A stretch of 64,000 nt of DNA from Naasia lichenicola (GCF_004801885.1 NZ_SSSM01000006.1:186001-250000), one strand, 5' to 3'. Positions 51,475-60,233 are shown, numbered from the stretch's first letter. The notes: generated from the sequence alone by a model not told the origin. Numbers and translations: made by a program.

Positions 51475-52985
51475 TCGCCACGATCGACCGCACCCTCAGC
51501 AGGGTGCCGATGTACCGGCTGATGAGCATCGCGCTCGGCGTCATTCTCGTCGCCGCGATCATCTCGTCCCTCGCCGGCGCTCTCTTCTACTCGCCCCTGT
51601 CGCTCATCCTCTCCGCCGTCGTCGCGGTGCTCTCTACCGCGCTGACGTCGCGGCTGTTCGCCCTGATCTTCCGCTCGCGGGTGCACGGCGAATCGTCGAT
51701 CATCACCGGGCTGATCATCTTCTTCCTCATGCTGCCGAGCGTCGAGGTCGGCGGGCTGCTGGTGATCGCCCTGGTCGGATTCTTCGCGGGCGCCTCGAAG
51801 TACGTGCTCGCCTGGCGGGGCCGCCACCTGTTCAACCCGGCCGCGATCGGCGCGTTCATCGTGAGTCTGACCGGGCTCGGTGCGGCCGGATGGTGGGTGG
51901 CCACCCTGCCGCTCCTGCCCTTCGTTGTGCTCGGCGGCGCCGCCATCCTCTGGCGCACGCGCACGCTGATCGTGCCGCTGGTCTTCATCGGCACGACCTA
52001 CCTTCTCGTCATCACTCCGCTGCTGAGCTTCGGGGCGGATGCGTTCGCGACGGCGATCGTGTCCTATCCGATCCTCTTCCTCGGCATGTTCATGCTCACC
52101 GAGCCCCTCACCCTGCCGCCGCGACGTTGGCAGCAGGTCGTCGTCGCACTCGTCGTGGCCGTGCTCTTCGCCCTGCCGCTCTATCTCGGCAGCTATCTCT
52201 CGACCTCGCTCTCCTTCGGCAACTTCTACCTGAGCCAGGAGTTCGCGCTCGTGATCGGCAATCTCGTCGCGGCCGCCATCGCGCTGCCGGCGGGCGCCCG
52301 GCTGCGGCTGATCGGATCGCGCGAAGTGGGACCGGGCAGCCTCGAGTTCGCCTTCGAGTCGGACCGGCCGCTGCGTCGTCGGGCCGGCCAGTACGCGGAG
52401 CTGCACGTGCCGCACCGTCGCGCCGACGCGCGCGGCGAGCGCCGCCACCTCACCGTCGTCTCCGCACCTGAGAGCTCCGGACGCGACATCACCGTCGCGG
52501 TCCGCATGCCCGAACGGCGCAGCTCGTTCAAGTCGGCGCTCGCCGAGCTCAAGCAGGGCGATGACGTGCGGCTCACCTGGCTCGGCGGCGACTTCCTGCT
52601 GCCGAAGGATGAGAAGACCCCCGTCCTTCTCGTCGCCGGCGGGATCGGGATCACACCGTTCGTGGGACAGTTCGCCGAGGCGGCGGCGGGGGGCCGCGAT
52701 GTGACGCTCGTCTACCGCGCATCCTCGTCGGACGACCTGCTCTACCGCGATGAGCTGGCGGCGGCGCGGGCTCCCGTCGTCGTGGTCACCCGTGACGAGC
52801 CGACGGACCTGCCGTTCGGCTGGTCGTGGCAGCCGGATCTCGCGGCGGCCTTCGCATCGCTGGCATCGGTGGGGTCGCGGACCGCGCTGCTCTCGGGCAC
52901 GCCGACGTTCGTGGCCCGTGCGACGGGCGCGCTTCGGGCCGCCGGAGTGAAGCGCATCCACACAGACCGCTTTTCGGGCTATTGA
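51471..52985 (+). CDS. RnfD/NqrB-like membrane domain fused to a ferredoxin-NADP+ reductase-type domain
   Basis: A 504-aa fusion. The N-terminal ~280 residues are an RnfD/NqrB-like membrane domain (GASKYVLAWRGRHLFNPAA is the family signature; MLTEPLTLPPRRW follows). No SGAT-type flavinylation site is seen in it. The C-terminal part is an FNR fold: FAD-site AGQYAELHVPHRR and RRHLTVVSAPE, then NAD(P)H-binding GGIGITPFV near residue 390. It should take electrons from cytoplasmic NAD(P)H and pass them through the membrane, probably to the FMN lipoprotein encoded two genes upstream. Confidence 0.85.
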   Translation: MIATIDRTLSRVPMYRLMSIALGVILVAAIISSLAGALFYSPLSLILSAVVAVLSTALTSRLFALIFRSRVHGESSIITGLIIFFLMLPSVEVGGLLVIALVGFFAGASKYVLAWRGRHLFNPAAIGAFIVSLTGLGAAGWWVATLPLLPFVVLGGAAILWRTRTLIVPLVFIGTTYLLVITPLLSFGADAFATAIVSYPILFLGMFMLTEPLTLPPRRWQQVVVALVVAVLFALPLYLGSYLSTSLSFGNFYLSQEFALVIGNLVAAAIALPAGARLRLIGSREVGPGSLEFAFESDRPLRRRAGQYAELHVPHRRADARGERRHLTVVSAPESSGRDITVAVRMPERRSSFKSALAELKQGDDVRLTWLGGDFLLPKDEKTPVLLVAGGIGITPFVGQFAEAAAGGRDVTLVYRASSSDDLLYRDELAAARAPVVVVTRDEPTDLPFGWSWQPDLAAAFASLASVGSRTALLSGTPTFVARATGALRAAGVKRIHTDRFSGY

Positions 52986-52987
52986 GC

Positions 52988-53779
52988 TCAGCCCGCGCTG
53001 ATCCGAGCCAGGAACTCCCGGGTGCGGACATGCTGGGGAGCCCCGAGCACCTGGGCGGCCGGACCCAGCTCGGCGACCACCCCTCCGTCGAGGAAGGCCA
53101 CCCGATCGGCCACATCGCGTGCGAATGACATCTCGTGGGTCGCCATCAGGATCGTCGTCCCGGTGTGCGCGAGCCGACGGACGAGGGCGAGCACCTCGCC
53201 GACCAGCTCGGGGTCCAATGCGCTGGTGATCTCGTCGAGCAGCAGCAGTCGCGGCTCGGTGACGATGGCACGGGCGAGCGCCACCCGCTGCTGTTGACCG
53301 CCGGAGAGCCGATCGGGGAACTCCCGCTCCTTCTCGAGGAGGCCGACCTGCTCGAGGAGCTCCCTGCTCCGCCTCTCGGCCGCGGATCGCGACCAGCCGT
53401 GCACGTGCCGGGCGGCGAGAGAGAGGTTGTCGAGCACCGACAGGTGCGGGAAGAGGTTGAAGTGCTGGAACACCACTCCGATCCCGGCCCGAACCGCGTT
53501 GGCATCGACGCGGGGATCGGAGATGTCGGCGCCGTCGAGCAGGATCTGGCCGTCGTCGATCGGCTCGAGCAGGTTGACCGCTCTGAGCAGCGTGGACTTG
53601 CCCGATCCGCTCGCTCCGATCAGGGCGATGACTTCGTTCTCGGCGACGTCGAGACTGACGCCGCGGAGCACGGCGGTCGCGCCGAACGACTTGCGCAGCT
53701 CGATCAGCCGAAGCAGGGGAGTTCCGGGCTGCGGGATCTCGGGCCCGGGCCGTCCGGACGTGGGAGTGGTGGCGCTCAT
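52988..53779 (-). CDS. Polar amino acid ABC transporter, ATP-binding protein
   Basis: A 263-aa ABC ATPase of the PAAT family: Walker [11 protein letters not shown]-loop VFQHFNLFPHLSV, signature LSGGQQQR, Walker B LLLLDEITSALDP and the switch His in THEM. FQHFNLFPH and EITSALDPELVGEVL are typical of GlnQ/HisP-type proteins. Last gene of the binding protein-permease-ATPase operon, overlapping the permease by ATGA. The stop lies 2 nt from the convergent redox fusion gene. Confidence 0.92.
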   Translation of the reverse strand: MSATTPTSGRPGPEIPQPGTPLLRLIELRKSFGATAVLRGVSLDVAENEVIALIGASGSGKSTLLRAVNLLEPIDDGQILLDGADISDPRVDANAVRAGIGVVFQHFNLFPHLSVLDNLSLAARHVHGWSRSAAERRSRELLEQVGLLEKEREFPDRLSGGQQQRVALARAIVTEPRLLLLDEITSALDPELVGEVLALVRRLAHTGTTILMATHEMSFARDVADRVAFLDGGVVAELGPAAQVLGAPQHVRTREFLARISAG

Positions 53780-54639
53780 ACGTTGCTGCCGATCTGCTCT
53801 CGGGCGCGCACTCGCGCGCTGTACCAGTCGGTCAGACGGATGGTCGGCAGTGCGAGCAGCACGAAGAGCAGGCCGGCCAGCACGTAGGGGGTGAAGTTGA
53901 AGCTCGAGGCCGTCTCTATCTGCGCGGCGCGCACCGCATCGATGGCGCCGAGCACCGAGATCAGGCCAACGTCCTTCTGCATCGAGACGAAGTCGTTCAT
54001 CAGCGCCGGCGCGACCTTGCGGACGGCCTGCGGCAGCACGACGAGCCGCAGGGTCTTGGCATGGCTGAGTCCGAGCGCGCGTGCGGCAAGACGCTGGGAG
54101 GGATGCACGGCCTCGATGCCGGCACGCAGCACCTCGGCGACGTAGGCGGAGTAGGTCAGCACGAGCGCCACCGTGCCGAGGACGATGGCAGACGGGCGCT
54201 CGGCGAAGAGCCCGAGGCCCGGTATGCCGAATCCGACGATGTAGAGCACGATGATCAGCGGCAGCCCGCGGAACAGGTCGGTGTAGCCCGCAGCCAGCGC
54301 GCGAAGCGGGAAGAAGACGGACCCGCGCAGCGTGCGCGCGATCGCGATCAGCGAGCCGAGGATGAGCACACCGACGGCCGCGACGACCAGCACCTGCAGG
54401 TTCACCAGCAGTCCGCCGAAGACGCGCGGCCACGCCTCGACGGCGGCTGCGGGATCGAGGAACGTCTTCTGCACCCGCGCCCAGCCCGGAGTGTTGATCA
54501 GCGTCAGCCAGACGATGACCGCGAACACCACGGTCGACCCTGCGCCAACGAGTACGGACCTCGTCGACTGGCGGCGCCGGAAGGCGCGACGGTCGAGCTC
54601 GAGGCGCGACGGCTCGGCGCGCCCCTGTCCATCGGTCAT
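53776..54639 (-). CDS. Polar amino acid ABC transporter, permease
   Basis: A 287-aa membrane permease with a long N-terminal region, about five to six helices and the His/Glu/Asp permease motif (GLSHAKTLRLVVLPQAVRKV contains the EAA loop). One permease gene only, so the transporter is probably a homodimer in the membrane. The spacer to the upstream binding-protein gene holds 15-bp repeats. Confidence 0.9.
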   Translation of the reverse strand: MTDGQGRAEPSRLELDRRAFRRRQSTRSVLVGAGSTVVFAVIVWLTLINTPGWARVQKTFLDPAAAVEAWPRVFGGLLVNLQVLVVAAVGVLILGSLIAIARTLRGSVFFPLRALAAGYTDLFRGLPLIIVLYIVGFGIPGLGLFAERPSAIVLGTVALVLTYSAYVAEVLRAGIEAVHPSQRLAARALGLSHAKTLRLVVLPQAVRKVAPALMNDFVSMQKDVGLISVLGAIDAVRAAQIETASSFNFTPYVLAGLLFVLLALPTIRLTDWYSARVRAREQIGSNV

Positions 54640-54665
54640 CCGCTGACTATCCCAGGTGCCGATGT

Positions 54666-54710
54666 CGGTGCTGCTGAATGCGGTGCTGCTGCATGCGGGT
54701 CTGCGGAGTG
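54666..54710. repeat. 15-bp-period tandem repeats between binding-protein and permease genes
   Basis: Two near-identical units CGGTGCTGCTGAATG and CGGTGCTGCTGCATG, then the divergent CGGGTCTGCGGAGTG. They fill about half of the 86-nt spacer inside the ABC operon. Confidence 0.65.
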
Positions 54711-54725
54711 CTGCTCACGTGCGCC

Positions 54726-55589
54726 CTACTGAAGGACGGGGGCGCCGATGCTGTCCGCCAGCCACTCGGAGGCGAGCGAGTCGAGGGTGCCATCGGCGCG
54801 GAGGGCGTCGACCGCGTCCGAGACCTCGCCGGTGAGGGCGCTGTCCTTCGTCAGCACGAAGCCGAACTCGTCGCCGGTCTTGCCGTCGGCCGGAGGCAGC
54901 TGCCCGACGATCAACCCGCCCTCGACGCCGCCCTCCTCGGGGTCCGCGCTCGCGAGATACAGCGCGGTCGGCAGGTCGACGACGATGGCATCGACCTGGC
55001 CGTTCTGCAGGGCGAGCACAGCGTCCTCGTTGGTGTTGAACACCTGGGCGCCGGCGGTAGGGGCGATCTGCGCCTCGATGGCGTCGAAGCTCGTCGTTCC
55101 TGTCTGCGCGCCGATCAGCATGTCCGTGAGCTCGGCGATCGAGCCGGCACCCGCGGCCTTGGAGCCCTCGATGGTCAGCACCGCCTGGGACGACTCGTAG
55201 TAGGCCGTCGACATGTCCACGTTCTCCTTGCGCTCGTCGGTGATGGAGAACTGCTGCAAGTTGATGTCGAAGGTCTTCGGGCCCGGAGCGATCGCCTCGT
55301 CGAAGGTGGTCCGCACCCAGACGACATCGCTGTCGTCGAAGCCGAGCTGCTCGGCGACGGCATAGGCCACGGCCGATTCGAAGCCCTTGCCCGATGCGGG
55401 ATCGTCGCCTTCGACCCAGGGGGAGTAGGCGGGCTCGCCGGTGCCGATGGTCAGCTTGCCGTCGGTGACGTACCCCGATGAGTCGGTCGCGGCGTCGGTG
55501 CCTCCGCTGGAGCACCCGGCGAGCAGGACGAGGGATGCGGCGGCGGCGAGCGCGGCGGCTCCCGCTCGGATCGAACGGCGCACGGTCAT
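54726..55589 (-). CDS. Polar amino acid ABC transporter, substrate-binding lipoprotein
   Basis: A 287-aa exported lipoprotein: lipobox LLAGC with Cys26, then a bacterial extracellular solute-binding family 3 domain (GTGEPAYSPWVEGDD, GFESAVAYAVAEQLG, NVDMSTAYYESSQAVL, TGTTSFDAIE). Start ATG 55589 with GAGGAG 5 nt upstream. It collects the substrate for the permease and ATPase encoded downstream; which amino acid is not revealed. Confidence 0.92.
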   Translation of the reverse strand: MTVRRSIRAGAAALAAAASLVLLAGCSSGGTDAATDSSGYVTDGKLTIGTGEPAYSPWVEGDDPASGKGFESAVAYAVAEQLGFDDSDVVWVRTTFDEAIAPGPKTFDINLQQFSITDERKENVDMSTAYYESSQAVLTIEGSKAAGAGSIAELTDMLIGAQTGTTSFDAIEAQIAPTAGAQVFNTNEDAVLALQNGQVDAIVVDLPTALYLASADPEEGGVEGGLIVGQLPPADGKTGDEFGFVLTKDSALTGEVSDAVDALRADGTLDSLASEWLADSIGAPVLQ

Positions 55590-55727
55590 GGGAACTCCTC
55601 GGAGGTGAAGGCGGGGCAGGTGCGGTGGAACGGGCGGGAGGGCACCGGGCGGAGGGAAGGTGCTGGGGTACTGTTTCGCTGGTGCGCTGCTGTGGTATCC
55701 CGACGCTCCGCCGTCCAGGGCGTGCTG

Positions 55728-55787
55728 TGCTGACGGAATCTGTGCGTCAGGCTGCGGTGCTTCAGGCTGCTGTGCTGCTGGGTGCCT
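55728..55787. repeat. 15-bp-period tandem repeats upstream of the binding-protein and GT87 genes
   Basis: Four imperfect units: TGCTGACGGAATCTG, TGCGTCAGGCTGCGG, TGCTTCAGGCTGCTG, TGCTGCTGGGTGCCT. They end 22 nt before the GT87 ATG and lie in the divergent 220-nt gap. The plus frame through them is open into the GT87 gene. Confidence 0.65.
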
Positions 55788-55809
55788 CGGACGACGGCGC
55801 CCTTCCAGC

Positions 55810-57117
55810 ATGAACGACGCTCGCGCGGGGGCCGGAACTCTGAGTCGAATCGTTACGGGACCGATCGGTTTGTGGACCGCGTTCGTCCTCGTCCACCTGG
55901 TTCTCGGCGCCATCGACCTCACCGACAGCACCCATCTGCCATTCGGCGACGTGCTGTTCGTCTACAGGTTCTGGATGGACTACGCCGCGCAGCACGGCGT
56001 GATCGTCGGCATCGACACCGCCTGGGTCTACCCGATCGCGGCCCTGCTGCCGATGGCGGCGTCGGCGGTGTTCGGATCCGCGCTGTACGGCTTCACCTGG
56101 CTGGTCATCGTCTCGGTGCTCGATGCGGTCGCGCTGTTCGTGCTCGCTCGGCACCGGCCGATCGCCGCGTGGTGGTGGGTGGGCTTCCTGGCCGCGCTCG
56201 GGCCCGTGGCAGTCGGCCGGATCGACGCCGTCACCGCGCCTCTGGCCATCCTCGGGGTGATCTGGCTGAGCCGCCGCCCCGTGGTCGCGGCCGCCCTGCT
56301 CGCTCTCGCCGCCTGGATGAAGGTGTGGCCGGTGGCCATCCTGCTCGCGGCCGTCATCGCGCTGCGGGATCGCTCCAGGGTCGTGGTCGGCGCCTGCGCC
56401 ACGACGATCGTCGTAATCGGCGGGGCCCTCCTGGCGGGCAGCGGCGCCAACGTGTTCAGCTTCCTGCTCCAGCAGACCGGTCGCGGCCTGCAGCTCGAGG
56501 CGCCCGTCAGCATGTACTGGGTGTGGGACTCCGTGCTCCGCACCGGCTGGAGTCGGATCTACTACGACCGCGACATCCTCACCTGGCAGGTGGCGGGTCC
56601 CGGCACCGGGCTCGTCGCCACCCTGATGACGCCGCTGCTCGTCCTCGCCGTGCTCGGGATGATCGCCCTTGGAGTGCGGGCGACGCTTCGAGGCGCGCCC
56701 GGACTGGACCTGCTTCCGCCTCTCGCCCTCGGCCTCGTTCTCGCGCTCATCGTCACCAACAAGGTCGGCTCGCCGCAGTTCGTGGGCTGGCTCGCCGCGC
56801 CGTTCATCCTCTGGTTGCTGCGCGGAGCATCGCCGCTGCGCGGACCGGGCGTGCCGCTCCTCGCCATCGCCGCGCTCACCCAGGCCGTCTATCCCTGGCT
56901 CTACACCGGGCTGGTTGCGGCGGATCCGATCGTCGCGGCGCTGCTCACTGCCCGCAATGCCGCCTACATCGCTCTGCTCGCCTGGACGGTCAGAGCCATC
57001 TGGCGGCTCGGTGCGGCAGACTCGGGCGTTCGAGGACGCCGATCCGAAGTGACGGACGACGTGCACATTCCAGAAGATGCGGCGCCGCTTCCCGGCGTCA
57101 CGACAAGGGAGTCCTGA
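55810..57117 (+). CDS. GT87/DUF2029 family polyprenol-phosphate-dependent glycosyltransferase
   Basis: A 435-aa membrane protein with about 10 helices, of the GT-C DUF2029 family, whose mycobacterial members transfer mannose or arabinose from polyprenyl phosphate to cell-envelope glycans. Marks include the first external loop with DVLFVYRFWMDYA and the WVYPIAALLPM, AAWMKVWP and TNKVGSPQFVGWL segments. Acceptor and sugar are unknown. ATG 55810 is chosen; an open frame extends upstream through a repeat-rich stretch. Followed after 2 nt by the thiamine-binding gene. Confidence 0.85.
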   Translation: MNDARAGAGTLSRIVTGPIGLWTAFVLVHLVLGAIDLTDSTHLPFGDVLFVYRFWMDYAAQHGVIVGIDTAWVYPIAALLPMAASAVFGSALYGFTWLVIVSVLDAVALFVLARHRPIAAWWWVGFLAALGPVAVGRIDAVTAPLAILGVIWLSRRPVVAAALLALAAWMKVWPVAILLAAVIALRDRSRVVVGACATTIVVIGGALLAGSGANVFSFLLQQTGRGLQLEAPVSMYWVWDSVLRTGWSRIYYDRDILTWQVAGPGTGLVATLMTPLLVLAVLGMIALGVRATLRGAPGLDLLPPLALGLVLALIVTNKVGSPQFVGWLAAPFILWLLRGASPLRGPGVPLLAIAALTQAVYPWLYTGLVAADPIVAALLTARNAAYIALLAWTVRAIWRLGAADSGVRGRRSEVTDDVHIPEDAAPLPGVTTRES

Positions 57118-57119
57118 CC

Positions 57120-57476
57120 ATGCTCGTCGCCTTCTCCGTCTCGCCCAGCGGCGTCGCCCCCGGTGATGCAGCCATGCCGAACTCTGCGCCGGGCGCAGCC
57201 GCGGACTCCGTGCACGACGCGGTCGCAGACGCGGTGCGGATCGTGCGCGAATCGGGCCTGCCCAACTCCACCGACTCGATGTTCACCACCATCGAGGGGG
57301 AGTGGGATGAGGTATTCGACGTCATCCGGCGCGCGACGGAGGCCGTCGGGCGGCATGGATCGCGCGTCTCGCTCGTCCTCAAGGCCGACATCCGACCCGG
57401 GCACACCGGAGAGATCACCGGCAAGGTGGAACGACTCGAAGCAGCGCTCGAACGACAGACGCCCAGCTCGCGGTGA
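57120..57476 (+). CDS. Thiamine-binding protein, MTH1187/YkoF-like (DUF77)
   Basis: A 118-aa ferredoxin-like fold protein: MLVAFSVSPSG at the start and STDSMFTTIEGEWDEVFDVI, the family's signature. Members bind thiamine or related pyrimidines; role uncertain. Sits 2 nt after the glycosyltransferase gene and overlaps the next gene by GTGA. Confidence 0.85.
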   Translation: MLVAFSVSPSGVAPGDAAMPNSAPGAAADSVHDAVADAVRIVRESGLPNSTDSMFTTIEGEWDEVFDVIRRATEAVGRHGSRVSLVLKADIRPGHTGEITGKVERLEAALERQTPSSR

Positions 57477-57973
57477 GCGAACGCTCCGGCACCGCCCGCC
57501 CGAGCACCGCGCGCGGGCGGCTCACCGAACGTCGGTTCTCGCCCCGGCGGATCGCGCGGGTGGCCCTCGGCGTGTTCCTGCTCGCTGCGGGGATCAGCCA
57601 CTGGACGCTGCTGCGGCAGGCCTTCCAGGCGCAGGTGCCGCCATGGCTGCCGCTCGATCCCGACTTCGTCGTGCTCGCGTCCGGCGTGGTCGAGATGCTG
57701 TTGGGGCTCGCCCTCCTCGCAGTGGGGCTTCGCCCGCTCCGCCGGTTCGCGGTGCCGCTCGGCTGGCTCGTCGCGCTGTTCTTCGTCCTGGTGTTTCCCG
57801 GCAACATCTCCCAGCTCGTGGTCCAGATCCAGAGCGAGGGCGCAGGATCCGCGACGGGCCTCTGGGTCCGGCTGATCTTCCAGCCGCTCCTCGTGCTGTG
57901 GGCGCTCTGGTCGACCGCGGCATGGGCGTGGCTCGTCTGGTGGCGCGCACAGCGCCGGGCAGAGGCCGTCTGA
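57473..57973 (+). CDS. DoxX-like integral membrane protein
   Basis: A 166-aa protein with a basic N-terminus and four hydrophobic helices, beginning RRIARVALGVFLLAAGISHW, the DoxX-family start. DoxX-like proteins act in quinone or thiol redox processes in some species; the function here is unknown. GTG start within the previous gene's stop. Confidence 0.72.
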   Translation: MSERSGTARPSTARGRLTERRFSPRRIARVALGVFLLAAGISHWTLLRQAFQAQVPPWLPLDPDFVVLASGVVEMLLGLALLAVGLRPLRRFAVPLGWLVALFFVLVFPGNISQLVVQIQSEGAGSATGLWVRLIFQPLLVLWALWSTAAWAWLVWWRAQRRAEAV

Positions 57974-58077
57974 CGACGCGCCGACCTCGTGAGAGCGACG
58001 ACGGACGGCTCGAGGCCGAGCGCTAGCCTGGTTGCGCGGCACTGAGGCCGATCCGCCCTCGTTCGAGAGAGTCCGCC

Positions 58078-59367
58078 GTGTCGTCCTCCGCCGCTCCACC
58101 CGCTGCCCTGGCATCGGCGCTCACACCGGGGCGCGTCCGGTTCGCGCTGCTCGCCCTCGCACTCGGCGGCTTCGGCATCGGCTGCACGGAGTTCGTGATC
58201 ATCGGCCTGCTGCCGACCGTGGCCGCCGATCTGCTGCCCGGGGTGTACGCCGCCTCGACGGAGCAGGCCAATGCCCAGGCCGGCTGGCTGATCTCCGCCT
58301 ACGCCCTCGGCGTGGTCGTCGGCGCACCCACCATCGTGCCGTTCGTAGCGCGGTTCTCGCGCAAGCGCCTGCTTCTGGTCTTCGCCGCCTGGTTCGTCTT
58401 CGCGACCCTGCTCTCCGCGGTCCTGCCCACCTTCGGACTGGTTCTCGTCGCCCGCTTCTTAGCCGCCCTGCCGCACGGCGCCTACTTCGGCGTCGCGGCA
58501 CTCGTGGCCGCCGAGCTGATGGGGCCGGGCAATCGGGGTCGCGGCACGGCCTACGTGCTCGGCGGACTCACCATCGCGAACGTGATCGGGGTTCCGGCCA
58601 TCACCTGGCTCGGTCAGAACGCGAGCTGGCGGATCGCCTACCTCGCGGTGGCCGCCGTCTTCGCGCTGACCCTGATCATGGTCGCCCTCGCGGTGCCGCC
58701 GATGGCCGGCAACCCGGCTGCGACGGTTCGGGGAGAGCTGAAGGCGTTCGCGCGTCCGCAGGTCTGGTTCGCCCTGGCCACAGGGGCGATCGGATTCGGC
58801 GGACTGTTCGCCGCATACACCTACGTCGCCCCGCTCGCCACGACCGTGACCGGCATCGACGCGGCGCTCGTGCCCATCGTGCTGATCGTCTTCGGGGCGG
58901 GCATGACCGTCGGCAACCTGTTCGGCGGCTGGTTCGTCGACCGAGGGGTGAAGCGCGCCGTCCTCGTGTTCTTCGTCGCCATCATCGTCTCGCTGGCGTT
59001 CCTGCTGGTCGTCGCGGCGAACCCGGTCGGCCTGTTCATCGGGGTGTTCTTCATCGGCGCCTCCGCGGCGGCCCTGTCCCCGGCCATCCAGGTGCGGCTG
59101 ATGGATGTCGCCGGTGACAGCCAGACCATCGCCGCAGCGGTCAACCATTCGGCGCTCAACCTCGGCAACAGCCTGGGAGCGTTCCTCGGCGGCCTGACCA
59201 TCGCCGCCGGACTCGGCTACACCTCGCCGATCGCGGCGGGCATCGTGCTCAGCATCCTGGGCATCGCGGTCGCCCTGATCAGCTTCGGCGTAGAGCGTCG
59301 CGGCGGTGGACGCCTCCAGCTGCACGGCGAGCCCCTCACCGAGGCGATCGACGCTCCCCAGTCCTGA
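58078..59367 (+). CDS. MFS transporter, DHA1 (Cmx/AraJ-like)
   Basis: A 429-aa MFS transporter with 12 helices. GCTEFVIIGLLPTVAADL in helix 1 and SAYALGVVVGAPTIVPF are hallmarks of the AraJ/Cmx sugar- or drug-efflux branch; RFLAALPHGAYFGVAALVA is also conserved. GTG start. Substrate not determinable. It is followed by two palindromes. Confidence 0.87.
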   Translation: MSSSAAPPAALASALTPGRVRFALLALALGGFGIGCTEFVIIGLLPTVAADLLPGVYAASTEQANAQAGWLISAYALGVVVGAPTIVPFVARFSRKRLLLVFAAWFVFATLLSAVLPTFGLVLVARFLAALPHGAYFGVAALVAAELMGPGNRGRGTAYVLGGLTIANVIGVPAITWLGQNASWRIAYLAVAAVFALTLIMVALAVPPMAGNPAATVRGELKAFARPQVWFALATGAIGFGGLFAAYTYVAPLATTVTGIDAALVPIVLIVFGAGMTVGNLFGGWFVDRGVKRAVLVFFVAIIVSLAFLLVVAANPVGLFIGVFFIGASAAALSPAIQVRLMDVAGDSQTIAAAVNHSALNLGNSLGAFLGGLTIAAGLGYTSPIAAGIVLSILGIAVALISFGVERRGGGRLQLHGEPLTEAIDAPQS

Positions 59368-59386
59368 CACCGTCCGTCGATGTGCG

Positions 59387-59450
59387 CGCAAGCGGAGATG
59401 CGCCTCGAAGGGGCGTTTCGAGAGCCGAAAACACCCGATCTCCGCTTGCG
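59387..59450. terminator. Palindrome downstream of the MFS gene (first of two)
   Basis: CGCAAGCGGAGAT (59387-59399) pairs perfectly with ATCTCCGCTTGCG (59438-59450); an inner CTCGAA/TTCGAG hairpin is nested. It shares ATCTCCGCTTGCGTGA with the smpB-side palindrome at 28734. Confidence 0.65.
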
Positions 59451-59488
59451 TGATCGCGAAGTCTGCGCGCCTCCGGCTGGCGAACGAC

Positions 59489-59544
59489 GAACTGCCCAGT
59501 TCTGCCGCCTGAAAGAGCTTTCAAGCGGCAGAACTGGGCAGTTC
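59489..59544. terminator. Near-perfect 56-nt palindrome before the response regulator gene
   Basis: GAACTGCCCAGTTCTGCCGC (59489-59508) is complementary over all 20 bp to 59525-59544; TGAAAG/CTTTCA continues the stem to a 2-nt loop with a single mismatch. No U-tract. Convergent position between MFS and regulator genes. Confidence 0.7.
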
Positions 59545-59576
59545 GGTGAAGCTGTGCAGTTGAGGCCGAGGCCTGC

Positions 59577-60233
59577 TCAGTCGGACTGGAGCAGGATGCC
59601 GTCCTGGATCGCGCGCTTGCGCAGGGCGACCTTGGTGCCGACATCGAAGCCCGCGACGCGGTACTTCTCACGGATGCGCTTGAGGTACGACTTGGCGGTC
59701 TCCTCGGAGATGCCGAGCTCGTAGGCCACCGACTTGACCGGCTCGCCGCCGCCGTAGAGAGCCATGACCCGGCGCTCCTGAGCGCTGAGCTTGGGCGCGC
59801 CGCCGACGTCGACGGCGTTGAGTGCGAGGTCGAGCTCCGCCGAGATGTAGGACTCGCCGCGGAACGCGGAGCGGAGGGCGTCGACGATCATCGAGGCCTC
59901 CTCGCTCTTGACGAGGTAGCCGAGCGCGCCGGCCGCGAGAGCCTCGCGGACCACGTTGGGCTCGGAGTAGGTGCTCATCAGCACCGTCTTCACGCCCGTC
60001 GTCTTGAGGGTCGACAGCTTGAGGGAGATCGGCAGCTCGTCCTTGAGGTCGAGGTCGAGCAGCACCACATCCACCGGGAACTCCGGGTGGGTGAGCAGCT
60101 CGGGCCAGCTGGCCACGGCGCAGACCATGTCGATGTCATCCGCAGCGTTGCGGATCCACTCGGTGAGCGCACCGAGGATCATCTTGTGGTCATCGACGAT
60201 CGCGAGTCTGATGCGTTGTTGCGGTTCGGACAC
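59577..60233 (-). CDS. Response regulator with LuxR-like DNA-binding domain (paralogue of 63373)
   Basis: A 218-aa regulator starting at GTG 60233, preceded by GGAGGG. The receiver has IVDDHKM and phospho-acceptor Asp60 in VDVVLLDLDL, and Lys in GYLVKSEEA. The C-terminal helix-turn-helix is LuxR-like but divergent (AQERRVMALYGGGEPVKSVA, SEETAKSYLKRIREKYR). It ends VGTKVALRKRAIQDGILL, nearly the same ending as the regulator at 63373. Third gene of a kinase-membrane protein-regulator set. Confidence 0.9.
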   Translation of the reverse strand: MSEPQQRIRLAIVDDHKMILGALTEWIRNAADDIDMVCAVASWPELLTHPEFPVDVVLLDLDLKDELPISLKLSTLKTTGVKTVLMSTYSEPNVVREALAAGALGYLVKSEEASMIVDALRSAFRGESYISAELDLALNAVDVGGAPKLSAQERRVMALYGGGEPVKSVAYELGISEETAKSYLKRIREKYRVAGFDVGTKVALRKRAIQDGILLQSD

